Shown here piece by piece: positions 54,307 through 64,000 of a stretch of DNA of 64,000 bases. The first letter of the stretch is position 1; each line of letters starts with the position of its first letter. The notes below the pieces were generated by a model. It searched no databases and was not told where the DNA came from. It saw nothing but the letters and a program-made list of their open reading frames with translations. The DNA comes from Tiliqua scincoides (taxonomy: Eukaryota > Chordata > Lepidosauria > Squamata > Scincidae). The DNA lies in NCBI RefSeq assembly GCF_035046505.1, contig NC_089826.1, positions 9,326,254 through 9,390,253 on the forward strand, written 5' to 3'. The position numbers and the translations under genes are program-made.

Positions 54307-55790
54307 GCTATCTTTCTTCACCCCTGAACTCTTTGCTAGTTTTGCATACGGTCTGGAAAGAAGCAACATCACAGTGCCTTTTCTTTCATCGTGCTGTCTG
54401 CAGGGAAGAGAGGGACATAGTCCACAACAGTAGCAAGCCCTTTCGAGGATCACAGTCCCAGAGTGTTTGCTTGTGGCCCCTGCCAAGGAATTAATCACTG
54501 GGCAAATTTCAGCATGAATTGCATTGAAACCTTGAGCTGATTAATCTCAGCAATTAAGGCTTGCATCCCCCCCCCCCAAATAATGATTTCTTTTTTAATG
54601 CCGCTTTCTTCATCTAGTGCCTCTTGGCCTCCTTCATTTCCTCCAACGCTCCCTTTAAAAATCTGGTCATAATCCACAAAGCATATGAACTGCTAGATGA
54701 CTGGCAATCCTCAAATCCGTTCCGCTCTATTCTCTTCCAAAGGAATGTCTCCAATCTGACAACACTCATTCCCCTGTCAACAGATGTTGCAACCATGGGC
54801 TGCTGGTCCCTGGGGTAGGGGAGAGCAGAGTTGTCCTTTATTGACATCTTCTGCCAGAAGTCAATAAACTGTCACTAGGTCGTCAGCAGTCCCAAACAGG
54901 TGTTCTCTCCTTTTCTCCATCTCGCTAGCAAAATCTTCTAAGATCCTGCTATTGATGGTCCCCATGTTACCACTTACTGCTTCCATTGACAGGTGTTTCT
55001 CTCTATAACCAGACAACAGGTGTTCCCTTTTCATCTCCTGCCAAAAACAAGAAAGACTCGGCGGAAAACAAAGCCTATTTTCTCAAACTGACTGCTGTAA
55101 TTAAAAGGTGCAGAAAATCCATACTATGGAAGGGAAAAGAGGGGTGAATATCAGTGAGAAGACTTATTGGCCCCAGATCACACTGTGACAAGTTTTCCCT
55201 CCAAGGTGGAAACATCTAGACAGAAACCTTGCTTTTGAGTTTAATAGACGACTTTAAAAGAGGAAGACATTCTCGTGGTTGACTGGATTGCTTTCGTCCT
55301 CATCCGAAAATGGAAATCGGCCTATTTTCCATCTGTTCCTAATGATCCTGTCATAAGCTTTTTGCATGTCAGAAATCACAATGGCAACTCGGTTATTACA
55401 AGGTCTTAGCAGGGGTTGATGCCAGACTGAAATTGTATCTGCACTGAGCACATTCATGCTCAATCACTTTTCTCCGGGAGCAATTCCTCCCATGGTAACT
55501 CCCGGGAAGCAAGTGCGATGCCTCCGTTTCATGAAGATGCTGTCACTGCCAGCCACTTATTGTGAACTAGCTGAAGGCCTGTCGAGCTGGTGAGGCAGAG
55601 GGTCAGCTGCTTTTTACCTGCTGCTCTGCGATAAGTAGTAGAAAGAAACTGATTTTCACATAACTGAATTGTAATTGCAATTTTATGACAAGGAGGATAG
55701 TTTCTTTGTGTTGGGAATCAACTACTGTAATTAAACTACTATTAAGAATTTTAGGGGGAGGTTTTGTTTTTTATAATCATGCTGAAAACT
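54307..55790. promoter_or_regulatory. Long repeat-free block, candidate conserved non-coding region
   Basis: About 1.4 kb without any of the repeat families that fill the rest of the region. It has several homeodomain-type cores (GAGCTGATTAATCTC, CTGTAATTAAAAGG, CTGTAATTAAACTAC), CAGGTG boxes (54898, 54992, 55018) and TATTTTCCATCTG. No coding frame is supported. Enhancer function for PRDM8 or FGF5 is speculation based on location. Confidence 0.38.
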
Positions 55791-55795
55791 CTATC

Positions 55796-55900
55796 CAGTG
55801 GTTCCCAAACTGTGGGTCGGGTGGGTCACCCTCTGATTTTTGGTGGGTCGCCAAAGGGTAATGGAAAGACCAGATAACTAATGGTCTCAAGCCCCAAGGC
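55796..55900. mobile_element. hAT left-end fragment
   Basis: CAGTGGTTCCCAAACTGTGG, the classic left end of a hAT family, followed by GGTGGGTCGCC; right end not found. Confidence 0.6.
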
Positions 55901-56787
55901 TATTCAAAAATCAGAGACTGTAACTGCTAAATATGGGCAAGCAGCCGGTGAGTAGGGGATGGGGCCAACCTGGGGCAGCTCTTGAGATCTGAGTAGCCCT
56001 ATTGGGGCTGCTGTGGTTTTACCCCGGGTAAGGGGAAGTGATTCCCTATTACCCAGGCAGAGCTGCTTTTGACCCCAATCCCGTGTTGGATACGGCACGG
56101 GCCAGCCGTCCTCTCCATGCCAGAGTTGGTTAGGATAAGTTGAAATCCTTAAGCCCCTTTTGCTTAGCAGTCAGAGAATACACAATTTGTGAAATTGGTT
56201 ATTATAATCCTTGGAGGCTCGTGTTAAATTCACAATGAAACAAAACTAAGGTCAAGTGGAAAATGTCAGAGCAAGGCTGGCGCAAGTTGTTTTGGTTTTC
56301 AAAAAGTATACAGCCCAAGAGTTTGCTTGTGTTTTTAAATTTAAAACTATAATGCATCTGAATAATAATGCTTTTTAACTTGGACTTGTATTTTAATACA
56401 CTCATTTCAATGTCATTTATGCAATTGCCCCTTTTGCAGGTACTACTGAAGGGTTTTTGTTTAAATTTGCCATTGAAGTGCCAATTTTGTTAATATTGTA
56501 GGTTTGAGAGCCTGTGGTTACAGAAAGTGGTTTACAATAGCCCTGGCAATGTGGTACACTGTTAATCTGCTGGTTAAAGGTAGAGCTGGTTTAAACTTCC
56601 AGCCAAAAGCCACCGCTATGGAACATTCTTCAAGTTGCAGCAAAGGTCATAAGCAAATCTACTCTAATTGTCCCCTCACACTCCCTCCCAGGCCAAATCT
56701 AGCACTCAGATGCATGCAGAAGTCTTCCGCTCCATTGACCTGCAGGCAGGCAGACTGCACTATCAAACATTTCAAAACTTTTTAAAG

Positions 56788-56978
56788 CAGCGGTTCTCAA
56801 ATTTTTAGCACCAGGACCCACTTTTTAGAATGAGAATCTGTCAGGACCCACCGGAAGTGATGTTATGACCGGAAGTGACATCATCAAGCCGAAGAATTTC
56901 TACTTGAAATGAATGGGGACCCACCTGAAATTGGCTGGCGACCCACCTAGTGGGTGCCTACCCACAGTTTGAGAAACT
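56788..56978. mobile_element. Non-autonomous hAT element, CAGCGGTTCTCAAA family
   Basis: Left end CAGCGGTTCTCAAATTTT, right end CAGTTTGAGAAACT. Flanks TTTTAAAG (56780-56787) and CTTTAAAG (56979-56986) match at 7 of 8 positions. ACCGGAAGTGA is repeated inside. Confidence 0.85.
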
Positions 56979-56986
56979 CTTTAAAG

Positions 56987-57781
56987 AATCACATTTAAAA
57001 AATGAAATAAGTCTTGAATTGGACCTGAAGCTGCTTAAGTCCTGCTCTGTCCCCTTGTATTCTCTGGACAGCTCTCACTTTCTCTCCATGGGAGAAAAAA
57101 ACTAACATACTGTACTAGCTTCCGTCCTCAGACAACTGAGCTGTGACCGTAGCTGTCTTTTCCTAGCTCTGTGGTTCACATTTACGAAGGGTAGAGAAAG
57201 CATAATGCCACTGTTTCATTTATGTGTCAGTCTTATTTCTACCTTTCCTTATTGGCTAGCAGCATAGAGGGTGGAAACAAGCTCCTTTCTCAGCATTTTT
57301 CTCAATGCTGCCTGCACAAATTTGGGACATGTCACACAAGCTACTTTATGGGGGTTTTTGTCCCCCCACAAATCCCATCTAGCACCACTAACTTTAGATG
57401 CTGAAGAGGACAGAAATGCAGCAGGGTCTCTGCTCAGAGCATCTACTAGCTTTTGTAGACACATCAAGAATGTGGGCAGGCGATGCAGAAATATTCCTTT
57501 TGGGGGGGGGGGAACCTGCAAAAAATGGAAGAAAAAAAACAGTGGATGAATCATGCTCATGTGTAAATTATCAGCTCTTATGAAGAAGCAAGAAGGCAAT
57601 GACAAAGCTTTGATGCATTTCATGGATGACTCAAAAAAGCCATTCTGCACTGGAATAACAATGCTTATGAAAATGTATGTCCATGACAACGATCAGTGTT
57701 GTGACATTGAGTGATAGTTGAGTTTAAATGCAATTGGTAAAAGGTTTCAGATGTTACTTTAATTTAAATGTGTTAATCAAT

Positions 57782-57819
<38 letters not shown>

Positions 57820-58156
57820 GCACATGCATATTTAATTGTCCTTTGATGAGTAATTTTGTGTATCTCTTTTAAAAGTTGTTACAGAGATAAAGAGGAATGC
57901 AGGGTAAAAGTCAGAAAGGCAAATTAGAAAAGATGATGGGTGTAGGGGAGAGCCAGGTGGTAGTGGAGGAAACAAAGTTGGTAAGGTTGCTTAGCATTGC
58001 AATATGAGCAACCTCCATGAGGAAATCTGCATTCAGTCATTTTTTTTGAAATGTCAAGCAGTGGAGTTTCATGAAAATCCATCTGCCTATTTTGGCTGCT
58101 TTCATTTGTGTGCTTTCCCTTCAATATGTCAATTTCCCACTTCAGCTGAAGACTTA
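56987..58156. other. No gene; one microsatellite
   Basis: (CT)n at about 57785-57816. The 146-codon minus-strand frame (57249-57689) has no recognised motif and is not supported as a gene. Confidence 0.4.
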
Positions 58157-58680
58157 GGGCCCAATTCTAAACACTGCACAGCGGCTTACCGCCAGCGTGC
58201 ACTGTCGCAAACATGCCATAAAGCACATTTGAGACCTCAGGGCCAATCCAGCACAGGTGCTATTTCAGCAACGGTGGACCGCCACCACTCCGCAGTTGCA
58301 CAGACCACCAGGCAGTGGAGAGGTAGGTGGGTGTTCCGGGTTGGGGGGAAGGTGGGGGGAGCCGGGTGGAGGGCGGAGAGAGGGCAGGGAGAAGGTGTAC
58401 CAGGGAGAGGGAGCAGGCCAGGAGGGAGGCAGGACTGGTCGAGCTTTGGAGCCAATGGCCAATGACCCAACATGGAGGCTCTTGATTCTATGGCGACCCT
58501 TGGGACACCTTAGAATCAAGTAGCCCCAATGTGGAGCTACTTGCCTTAACTGGGGCACCAGGGGAGGAGGCACCAGCGTTGCCCGGTTAGCGCGCAGGAT
58601 GCAGCTGCAGCCATTTTAAGTGCTGCAGCAGCCCTGGGTACCAGGCAGCTCAGGATTGGAGCTGCCCATCTGTTTTTGCA
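58157..58680. repeat. Interspersed repeat, GGGCCCAATYC family
   Basis: GGGCCCAATTCTAAACACTG, CGTGCACTGTCGCAAA, GCAGCTGCAGCCATTTTAAG and GCAGCCCTGGGTACCAGGCA. It is the longer relative of 36974-37222. The centre is very G-rich. Confidence 0.55.
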
Positions 58681-59285
58681 CAATTCACCTACCATACACC
58701 GAAACCTGAATTTTGCAGTCTTAAGGCTGCTTAAACAGGCATTCTCGCCTGTGTTTCACTGGTGGTTGACACAAAAGGGAGAAAAAATCGTACCAACACA
58801 GATGGCTTGGCACAAAAGAGGTTAAAATAGCAAGAGAGTGCAGATGGCTTGGTGCAAAAATGTTCAAAAAAAATATTGTGAGATTGCAGATATTGCAAGA
58901 ACACATAATGCTTGTTCTTGTAAGCCTGCCTTGAAAACGGATTTGTCAAAAGGGTGGTAGATTCCTAGGAACAATCTTTTGTTTGCTGCCAATATTTTTG
59001 GATGCATAATTCAGAAGTGACGGAATTGCTGTATTCAACCTGAATTGTTGGTACTTTCAAGGAACAGTCAGCCACACTGGGTTCAGTAAAGTTTTGCCAA
59101 AGATGTAATGGAGCAAGAGCCAAAGCATTCCAGCTCATCTCTCTCCATGCTTCTGCTTTTGCTATACCCCCTATTCCTTTTCCAATATAGGGTTAAGAAG
59201 AAGCAAGACTGGCACATAACCTGATAAAGGGACAGGCTCAAGGAACTTGGGCCAGCCCAGATCCCAGAGCACAGTCTGATGTGGC

Positions 59286-59405
59286 TACCTTACTAAAGCA
59301 CATCTAGGCCTGAGTGTGGTCAGTGCCTGGATGGGAACCTGTCTATGCCCTGCCTTGAGTTCCATTATGGAATTAAAATGAGATGTGCATGTAATAAATA
59401 AATTA
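59286..59405 (+). repeat. Possible ancient 5S-like or tRNA-like SINE remnant
   Basis: GGCCTGAGTGTGGTCAGTGC and CTGGATGGGAACCTGTC weakly recall the 5S GGCCTGGTTAGTACTTGGATGG block. The end is L2-like (GCCTTGAGTTCC..AATAAATAAAT). Confidence 0.3.
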
Positions 59406-59512
59406 TGAATAATACGAGACACATGTTTTGTTGAATGAGATTTGTCTTGTTGCCTTCAAGACGGCCAGGTTTATTATGCATAAGCTTTCATGGACTGGAC
59501 TAGACATTAGAT

Positions 59513-59796
59513 CAGAGATTCTTAACCAAAGGTATCCATACCCCTTGAGCATAAGGGACTTGATCTCTGAACAATTAAAACAAAACTGTTGTTGAATTAG
59601 ATAACTATCACCATCATCAATATGAAATGAGGCATTCTGTTCTGAGCTATCCATATATAAAGCAAAATCAAGCTATTGATGTCTTTTGAAGTCACACTAG
59701 TAGCTAATAGGACTGGTGAGGATGAGGATGATTTTGACAGTTGGGCAAAGGGGACATATTGGGTGCCTTTAATCATAGAAAGGATAAGAACCCCTG
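59513..59796. mobile_element. Non-autonomous hAT element
   Basis: Left end CAGAGATTCTTAACC, right end GGATAAGAACCCCTG. Flanks CATTAGAT (59505-59512) and AACTAGAT (59797-59804) match at 6 of 8 positions. Confidence 0.75.
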
Positions 59797-59810
59797 AACT
59801 AGATTCCACT

Positions 59811-59944
59811 TCCTGCCTGATCTTGTCTGATCTCGGAAGCTAAGCAGGGTCAGGCCTGGTTAGTACTTGGATGGGAGACCGCCTGGGAATACCAGGTGCT
59901 GTAGGCTAATACCATAGTCTTTCGAGACTGAAGGTAGCCAACCA
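59811..59944 (+). mobile_element. 5S rRNA-derived SINE (copy 6)
   Basis: Slightly shortened head (CCTGCCTGATCTTGTCTGAT), intact 5S body and tail (CTTTCGAGACTGAAGG). Confidence 0.93.
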
Positions 59945-60149
59945 TTTTCTCATTGCTATGCTCAGCCCTGAAACTTTGGATGAAATGGGCTAGGTTACCA
60001 TCTCACTCTCCTACCACATAATGGATACAGTGGGATATAATACCCAGCAAATGTACTGAACTGTGGCAGGTTAGTTTCATTTTTTTGTCTTTTGGGTATT
60101 TTATCTCTTTGGGGAACTTTTCTTCCTGTTTCTCCACCTTTGCCTGTTT

Positions 60150-60255
60150 TGCTTCCACTACCCAGGATGGCTCTGAAAGGGAGGGGCTGCTTGCACACCA
60201 TGGTGAAGTTCCTTGCCAAACTTAGTGCTTTGCCCCCCCTCCAGCTACACCACTG
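60150..60255. mobile_element. hAT-like MITE, CAGTGGCGTAGC family, right half
   Basis: GGATGGCTCTGAAAGGGAGG to CCAGCTACACCACTG. Confidence 0.75.
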
Positions 60256-60927
60256 ATGACAACTTTCATTGCAACCACCCAAGACTGAGGAAGGACAGAC
60301 AGGAGAAGGGAAAGCCTCTGGTTAGCAAGGAGCCCTTAATTCTGATGGGAGGGGATCCCACTTAAAGCCAAGCAGTGGTGAGTCTGGTCTCTGGGAAACA
60401 TAAAAAACTGCTCTCACCCAAGTAAACTGAGGCCAGGCAGATAATCAGAAAATGTAGAGGGGGGGGGCTGAAGGATTATAACAATGGATAAAAAATATTC
60501 ACCCTCCCATAGGGGGGAAAAAAATAGGCAAAGGAAAAATAGGAAAACATCAGGGATTTTCACAGTAGTTTATATGCAGGCGCTTGGGCTGTTGGCAGCT
60601 TGTGCCACTTTGCCATGGCTCTGTATTCAGCTGCTGGATCCTAGAGTGGCAGCTGTCTCTCTTCCCTGCCATGGGTGAAGTTGGCAGCCCAAACACTGTG
60701 CCACCTGGTGGCCTATCTTGCAAATGCCTGGTCTCAATCTCAAAGGATACAATCCTTATTAATGATGCCTCTGGTATTAAATGGAGCTGCCTGCCCTTCT
60801 GATTTCCAATGCAAAGGTACGTATATAGGGACCTCAGCTCAGAGACGCCAGAGAGTGGGGCGCGCTCTCTCTCTGTGAATGCAGGTGTGTGTGTTCAACT
60901 CAGATCATGATGTATAGTAAGCATAAG
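60256..60927. other. No gene recognised
   Basis: Unique-looking, with a G run at 60461 and a short CT run near 60866. Confidence 0.4.
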
Positions 60928-61018
60928 AGCCCAATCCTATCCACACTTTCCTGGAAGTAAGTCCCATTGACTATAATTGGACTTAGTTCTGAGTAGACAT
61001 GCCTAGGATTGTGTTCTT
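60928..61018. repeat. AGTAAG palindromic repeat, well preserved
   Basis: GAGCCCAATCCTATCCACAC .. GAAGTAAGTCCCATTGAC .. GAGTAGACATGCCTAGGATT. Confidence 0.88.
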
Positions 61019-61310
61019 AGTGATCTACAGAATACATTCCCTACATTGCTGAGTGATCCTACTGTCCTACACATCCCCATCTGAAGACCACATAAGGAGC
61101 ATGACAAGGAAGTGGATGAGCCAATTTCTACTCACTTTGGGGGGCAAACATTAGATAATGCAACTTTTTGTTTGTTTTTGGCAGAGGTGGACCCTGGGCC
61201 ACATCTGTCCCCCTCACTGACTATTTTTCAGTCTGCAGTGAAGATTATTTTGTTTCAGTTAGCTTCTTTCAGAATTTGGTTCTTGGGCTGTTGTTTTCAA
61301 TCTGCTATAG

Positions 61311-61748
61311 CAGGGGTGCCCAAACCCCAGCCCTGGGGCCACTTGCGGCCCTCGAGGTCTCTCAATGCAGCCCTTAGGGAGCTCCCAGTCTGGAGCTGGC
61401 CCGCAGTGGCCCGACGCAACTGCTCGCAGCGTGAGGGCGACTGTTTGACCTCTTGCGTGAGCTGTGGGATGAGGGCTCCCTCCACTGCTTGCTGTTTCAC
61501 GTCTGTGATGCAGCAGCGGCAGCAAAGGAAAGGCCAGCCTTGCTTCATGCAAGGCCTTTTATAGGCCTTGAGCTATTGCAAGACCTTCATTCATTCATAT
61601 AAGTTCATCTTTAACATATTCATTTATGTAAATGTATGTAAATTTATTCAAATTTGAAATGTAAATTAATTCTTTTTTCCCCTGGGCCCCCCAACACAGT
61701 GTCAGAGAGACGATGTGGCCCTCCTGCCAAAAACTTTGGACACCCCTC
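61311..61748. mobile_element. Non-autonomous hAT element, CAGGGGTGCCCAAAC family (copy 3)
   Basis: Collinear with 44627-45094 except for a deletion of about 30 bases. Perfect 8-bp target duplication TGCTATAG (61303-61310, 61749-61756). Confidence 0.93.
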
Positions 61749-61799
61749 TGCTATAGTGTAGCCTTGATTCATTGAATTGTTTATGGAATTGTTAGCTAT

Positions 61800-62030
61800 T
61801 TATTTATCTTTCACATTTTTATACCACATTTCCTCCAAAAAGCTCAAAGGTGGTATACATGGTTTTTCCCCTCCTTTTGTCTTCACAACAACCCTAGGAG
61901 GTAGGTCAGACTGAGAGATAGTGACAAGTCCAAGGTCACCTAGGAAACTGCATGGTTGAATGGGGATTTGTACCTGGATCTTGGGAGTACCAACTCCCAA
62001 ACCACTATACCATCCTGGATCTCTCTACAC
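61800..62030 (-). mobile_element. LINE/tRNA-like 3' repeat fragment
   Basis: TTTTATACCACATTTCCTCC, ACAACCCTAGGAGGTAGGTC, CAAGGTCACCTAGGAAACTG and ACCACTATACCATCCTGG: the common vertebrate tail repeat, related to 2037-2160. Confidence 0.55.
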
Positions 62031-62264
62031 ACCCATAGTGCTACACACCATACACACATTATGGTGGTGTTTTTAATTGGATCACTGTAAACGGCCTTGA
62101 ATACCCCAACAGAATGGAGGCTAAAAAATAAACAAACAAGGCCCCTTGCAGGCTACACCATACTACTGAGTAACCATCTTATAAGGACTGTGTATAATAT
62201 GCATAAATACATAGGCATAAAGTTAAACATCGTAATCAGAGGTCATTACTTTTAAAATCCCAAA

Positions 62265-62600
62265 CTGCTTAGGACCAAAGTATGTAGAGGACTCCCTCAC
62301 TCTACATGAGTCTGCCCACCTCTTAAAGTCTGGGAAGGCCCTTTTCTTTTGCCTCATGGGACATGTGGCAGGGCATCCTCTGTGGTGGCCCCCTAACCCT
62401 GTGGAACTCCCTTCAGGTGTGAGATTGCGTCCCTCTGACTATGTTCCAGCAACCACAGAAGAGCCTCTCATTCCAGCAGATGCATGTCTGAGCTCGTTTG
62501 AGTCCATTGAGATGGTTTTTAAATATTTGCTGTAAGCCACTTTGGACACCCAGTAAAGGGGGAAAGCATGGTATAAATTTTTGAAATTAAAAATTATAAA
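62265..62600 (+). mobile_element. L2-type LINE 3' remnant
   Basis: CCCTGTGGAACTCCCTTCAG corresponds to the LWNSLP block, and GTAAGCCACTTTGGACACCC is the L2 tail. AAAGCATGGTATAAATTTTTGAAATT is tandemly duplicated at 62563-62622. Confidence 0.6.
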
Positions 62601-63250
62601 GCATGGTATAAATTTTTGAAATTGAAAAAGCCATTGTCCAACATAGGGCCAAATCAAACTGTGGTGACGTCTGAGGCGCTGCCCAAATCTTCTACCCTCC
62701 CTTCGTAAAATGTTGAGCATACAGTATGTCACCATGCGCATGGCCTAATGCCCCCATCTTTGCCATCATCTCCTCCTTGACTTCCTGGTTCCTTCCTCAA
62801 AACAGGCTGGAGGGAGCATCCAGGAAAGAAGGAGCCCCGCTTCAACCCAGCATGCTCACCCACGCAGTTTGTTTTGCTCTCAGCCAGGGGTGGCAGCCGG
62901 CAGGGACAAGGCATCTCTGCCAGTTTACCACCAGCACAGTCTACCAGTTGAAGTTGCCACTTTGTCACATGAATGGGCCAGCCCTCATGCCCAGTAAGTT
63001 GAATTGACCTTGACCATGCCTTGTTTTTTATTGCATTTGTAGCTCCATTCATGACCGATCCACATTTGGATGTAGCATTTTTCCCTCTCTTACAAGTGGT
63101 AAAGTTGCAGGCATGAACTGGGGTTTATTCAGCGGGGTTTATTCACTTTTTTTAAATTTTAAGAATTACAGAAAGGTCGGAGCCAAAGGCTGCTGAAACC
63201 AGCAAGTCTGCTCTCCCCCCCCCCCCAATGTGTGCATGGGAACTGCGGCC
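62601..63250. other. No gene recognised
   Basis: Unique-looking sequence. Mirrored frames of about 100 codons at 62726-63052 carry no motif. GGGGTTTATTCA is duplicated near 63120-63147. Confidence 0.4.
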
Positions 63251-63460
63251 TAGTGGCGTAGCTGGGGGGACAAGCACAGCACAAAGTTTTGCAAGGAGCC
63301 TCCCCCCTCTTTGGTACCATTGTGGGCAGAATGTGGGCACCATTGTGGGTGAATGCCTCCATTTTGCTCCCCCCACCCAGAATGGCTCCAAAGGCAAGGG
63401 GCTGCTTTCACGCTGCAGTAAGGCTCCCTGCAAAACTTAGTGCTTTGCTTTGCCCCTCCC
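63251..63460. mobile_element. hAT-like MITE, CAGTGGCGTAGC family, right end lost
   Basis: Left end TAGTGGCGTAGCTGGGGGG; the right arm stops at TTTGCCCCTCCC, where the CR1-like repeat starts. ACCATTGTGGG is duplicated inside. Confidence 0.8.
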
Positions 63461-63845
63461 ATAAGAACATAAGAGCAGCCCCACTGGATCAGGCCATAGG
63501 CCCATCTAGTCCAGCTTCCTGTATCTCACAGCAGCCCACCAAATGCCCCAGGGAGCACACCAGATAAGGAGAGACCTGCATCCTGGTACCCTCCCTTGCA
63601 TCTGGCATTCTGACATAGCCCATTTCTAAAATCAGGAAGTTGCACATACACATCGTGGCTTGTACCCCGTAATGGATTTTTCCTCCAGAAACTTGTCCAA
63701 TCCCCTTTTAAAGGCGTCCAGGCCAGTCGCCATCACCACATCCTGTGGCAAGGAGTTCCACAGACCAACCACACGCTGAGTAAAGAAATATTTTCTTTTG
63801 TCTGTTCTAACTCTCCCAACACCCACAGTTGGTACCAGTGTCTTT
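63461..63845 (+). mobile_element. CR1-like repeat, GCTGGATCAGGCC family (copy 6)
   Basis: ATAAGAACATAAGAGCAGCC .. CAGCTTCCTGTATCTCACAG .. CTTGTCCAATCCCCTTTTAA .. TCTGTTCTAACTCTCCCAAC. The best preserved copy of the family in the window. Confidence 0.82.
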
Positions 63846-64000
63846 TTTTTCCTTCTCTCTCCCAAGACTTCCAGCTGACTTGGGGGCTCAAGATTTCCCC
63901 ACCACTTTCCCAGGCAGAGCAGCTATTCCAGGAATGCCGGTAAGATCTAACTGGTGTGCTCAGCGACAGGCAGTTTGATCCTCAGCTGGCATCTGGGGAG
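63846..64000. other. No feature seen at window end
   Basis: Short unique stretch with no coding or repeat signal. Confidence 0.4.

Noticed and set aside
57249-57689. 146-codon minus-strand frame
   Set aside because: No motif, poly-Phe from a homopolymer, no splice context.
23885-64000. FGF5 exons
   Set aside because: Looked for the FGF core sequence and signal peptide in all frames; none found. The gene probably lies beyond the window.
1-64000. Coding regions of retroviruses or other LTR elements
   Set aside because: No capsid, protease, reverse transcriptase or envelope motif of that kind appears in any frame; the reverse transcriptase pieces seen are all LINE-type.

Overview
This is a stretch of vertebrate nuclear DNA, most likely from a squamate reptile (lizard or snake). 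The inference rests on the single recognisable gene, which has vertebrate PRDM8 sequence and exon layout, and on the interspersed repeats: 5S rRNA-derived SINEs, L2- and CR1-like LINE ends, tRNA-derived SINEs, many short hAT-like MITEs, and dozens of copies of a palindromic repeat built around AGTAAG..CTTACT. I cannot name the species.

Layout. 1-12,100 is intergenic and repeat-rich, with no supported gene. 12,120-16,383 is the GC-rich 5' region of PRDM8, with one probable small non-coding exon (12,697-12,745). 16,386-22,680 carries the whole PRDM8 coding sequence in three exons (73 codons; 77 codons plus one base; two bases plus 392 codons and the stop), giving about 543 residues: an N-terminal PR domain, one zinc finger after it, a long low-complexity middle, and two C2H2 fingers at the C-terminus. 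A GC-rich minisatellite of about eight units starts some 50 bases after the stop codon, and a candidate polyadenylation signal lies at 26,163.

26.2-64 kb is a gene-poor, repeat-dense region. In mammals PRDM8 is followed by a long gap and then FGF5; no FGF5 exon is visible here. The only other coding signal is an unidentified 3'-terminal exon at 48,212-48,425 with a strong splice acceptor.

Most of the structure in the window comes from transposons. It shows a LINE and a 5S-derived SINE sharing one 3' tail, two LINE copies with the same 5' end point, a dimeric 5S SINE, hAT elements with exact 8-bp target duplications (three copies of one target in a row at 45.9-46.7 kb), a composite MITE that seems to carry foreign flanking DNA, and a probable tiny TTAA-targeting MITE. 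A few repeat-free blocks (about 14.64-14.90, 45.2-45.6 and 54.3-55.8 kb) are candidates for conserved regulatory DNA. No rRNA or tRNA gene, CRISPR array or intact transposase was found.
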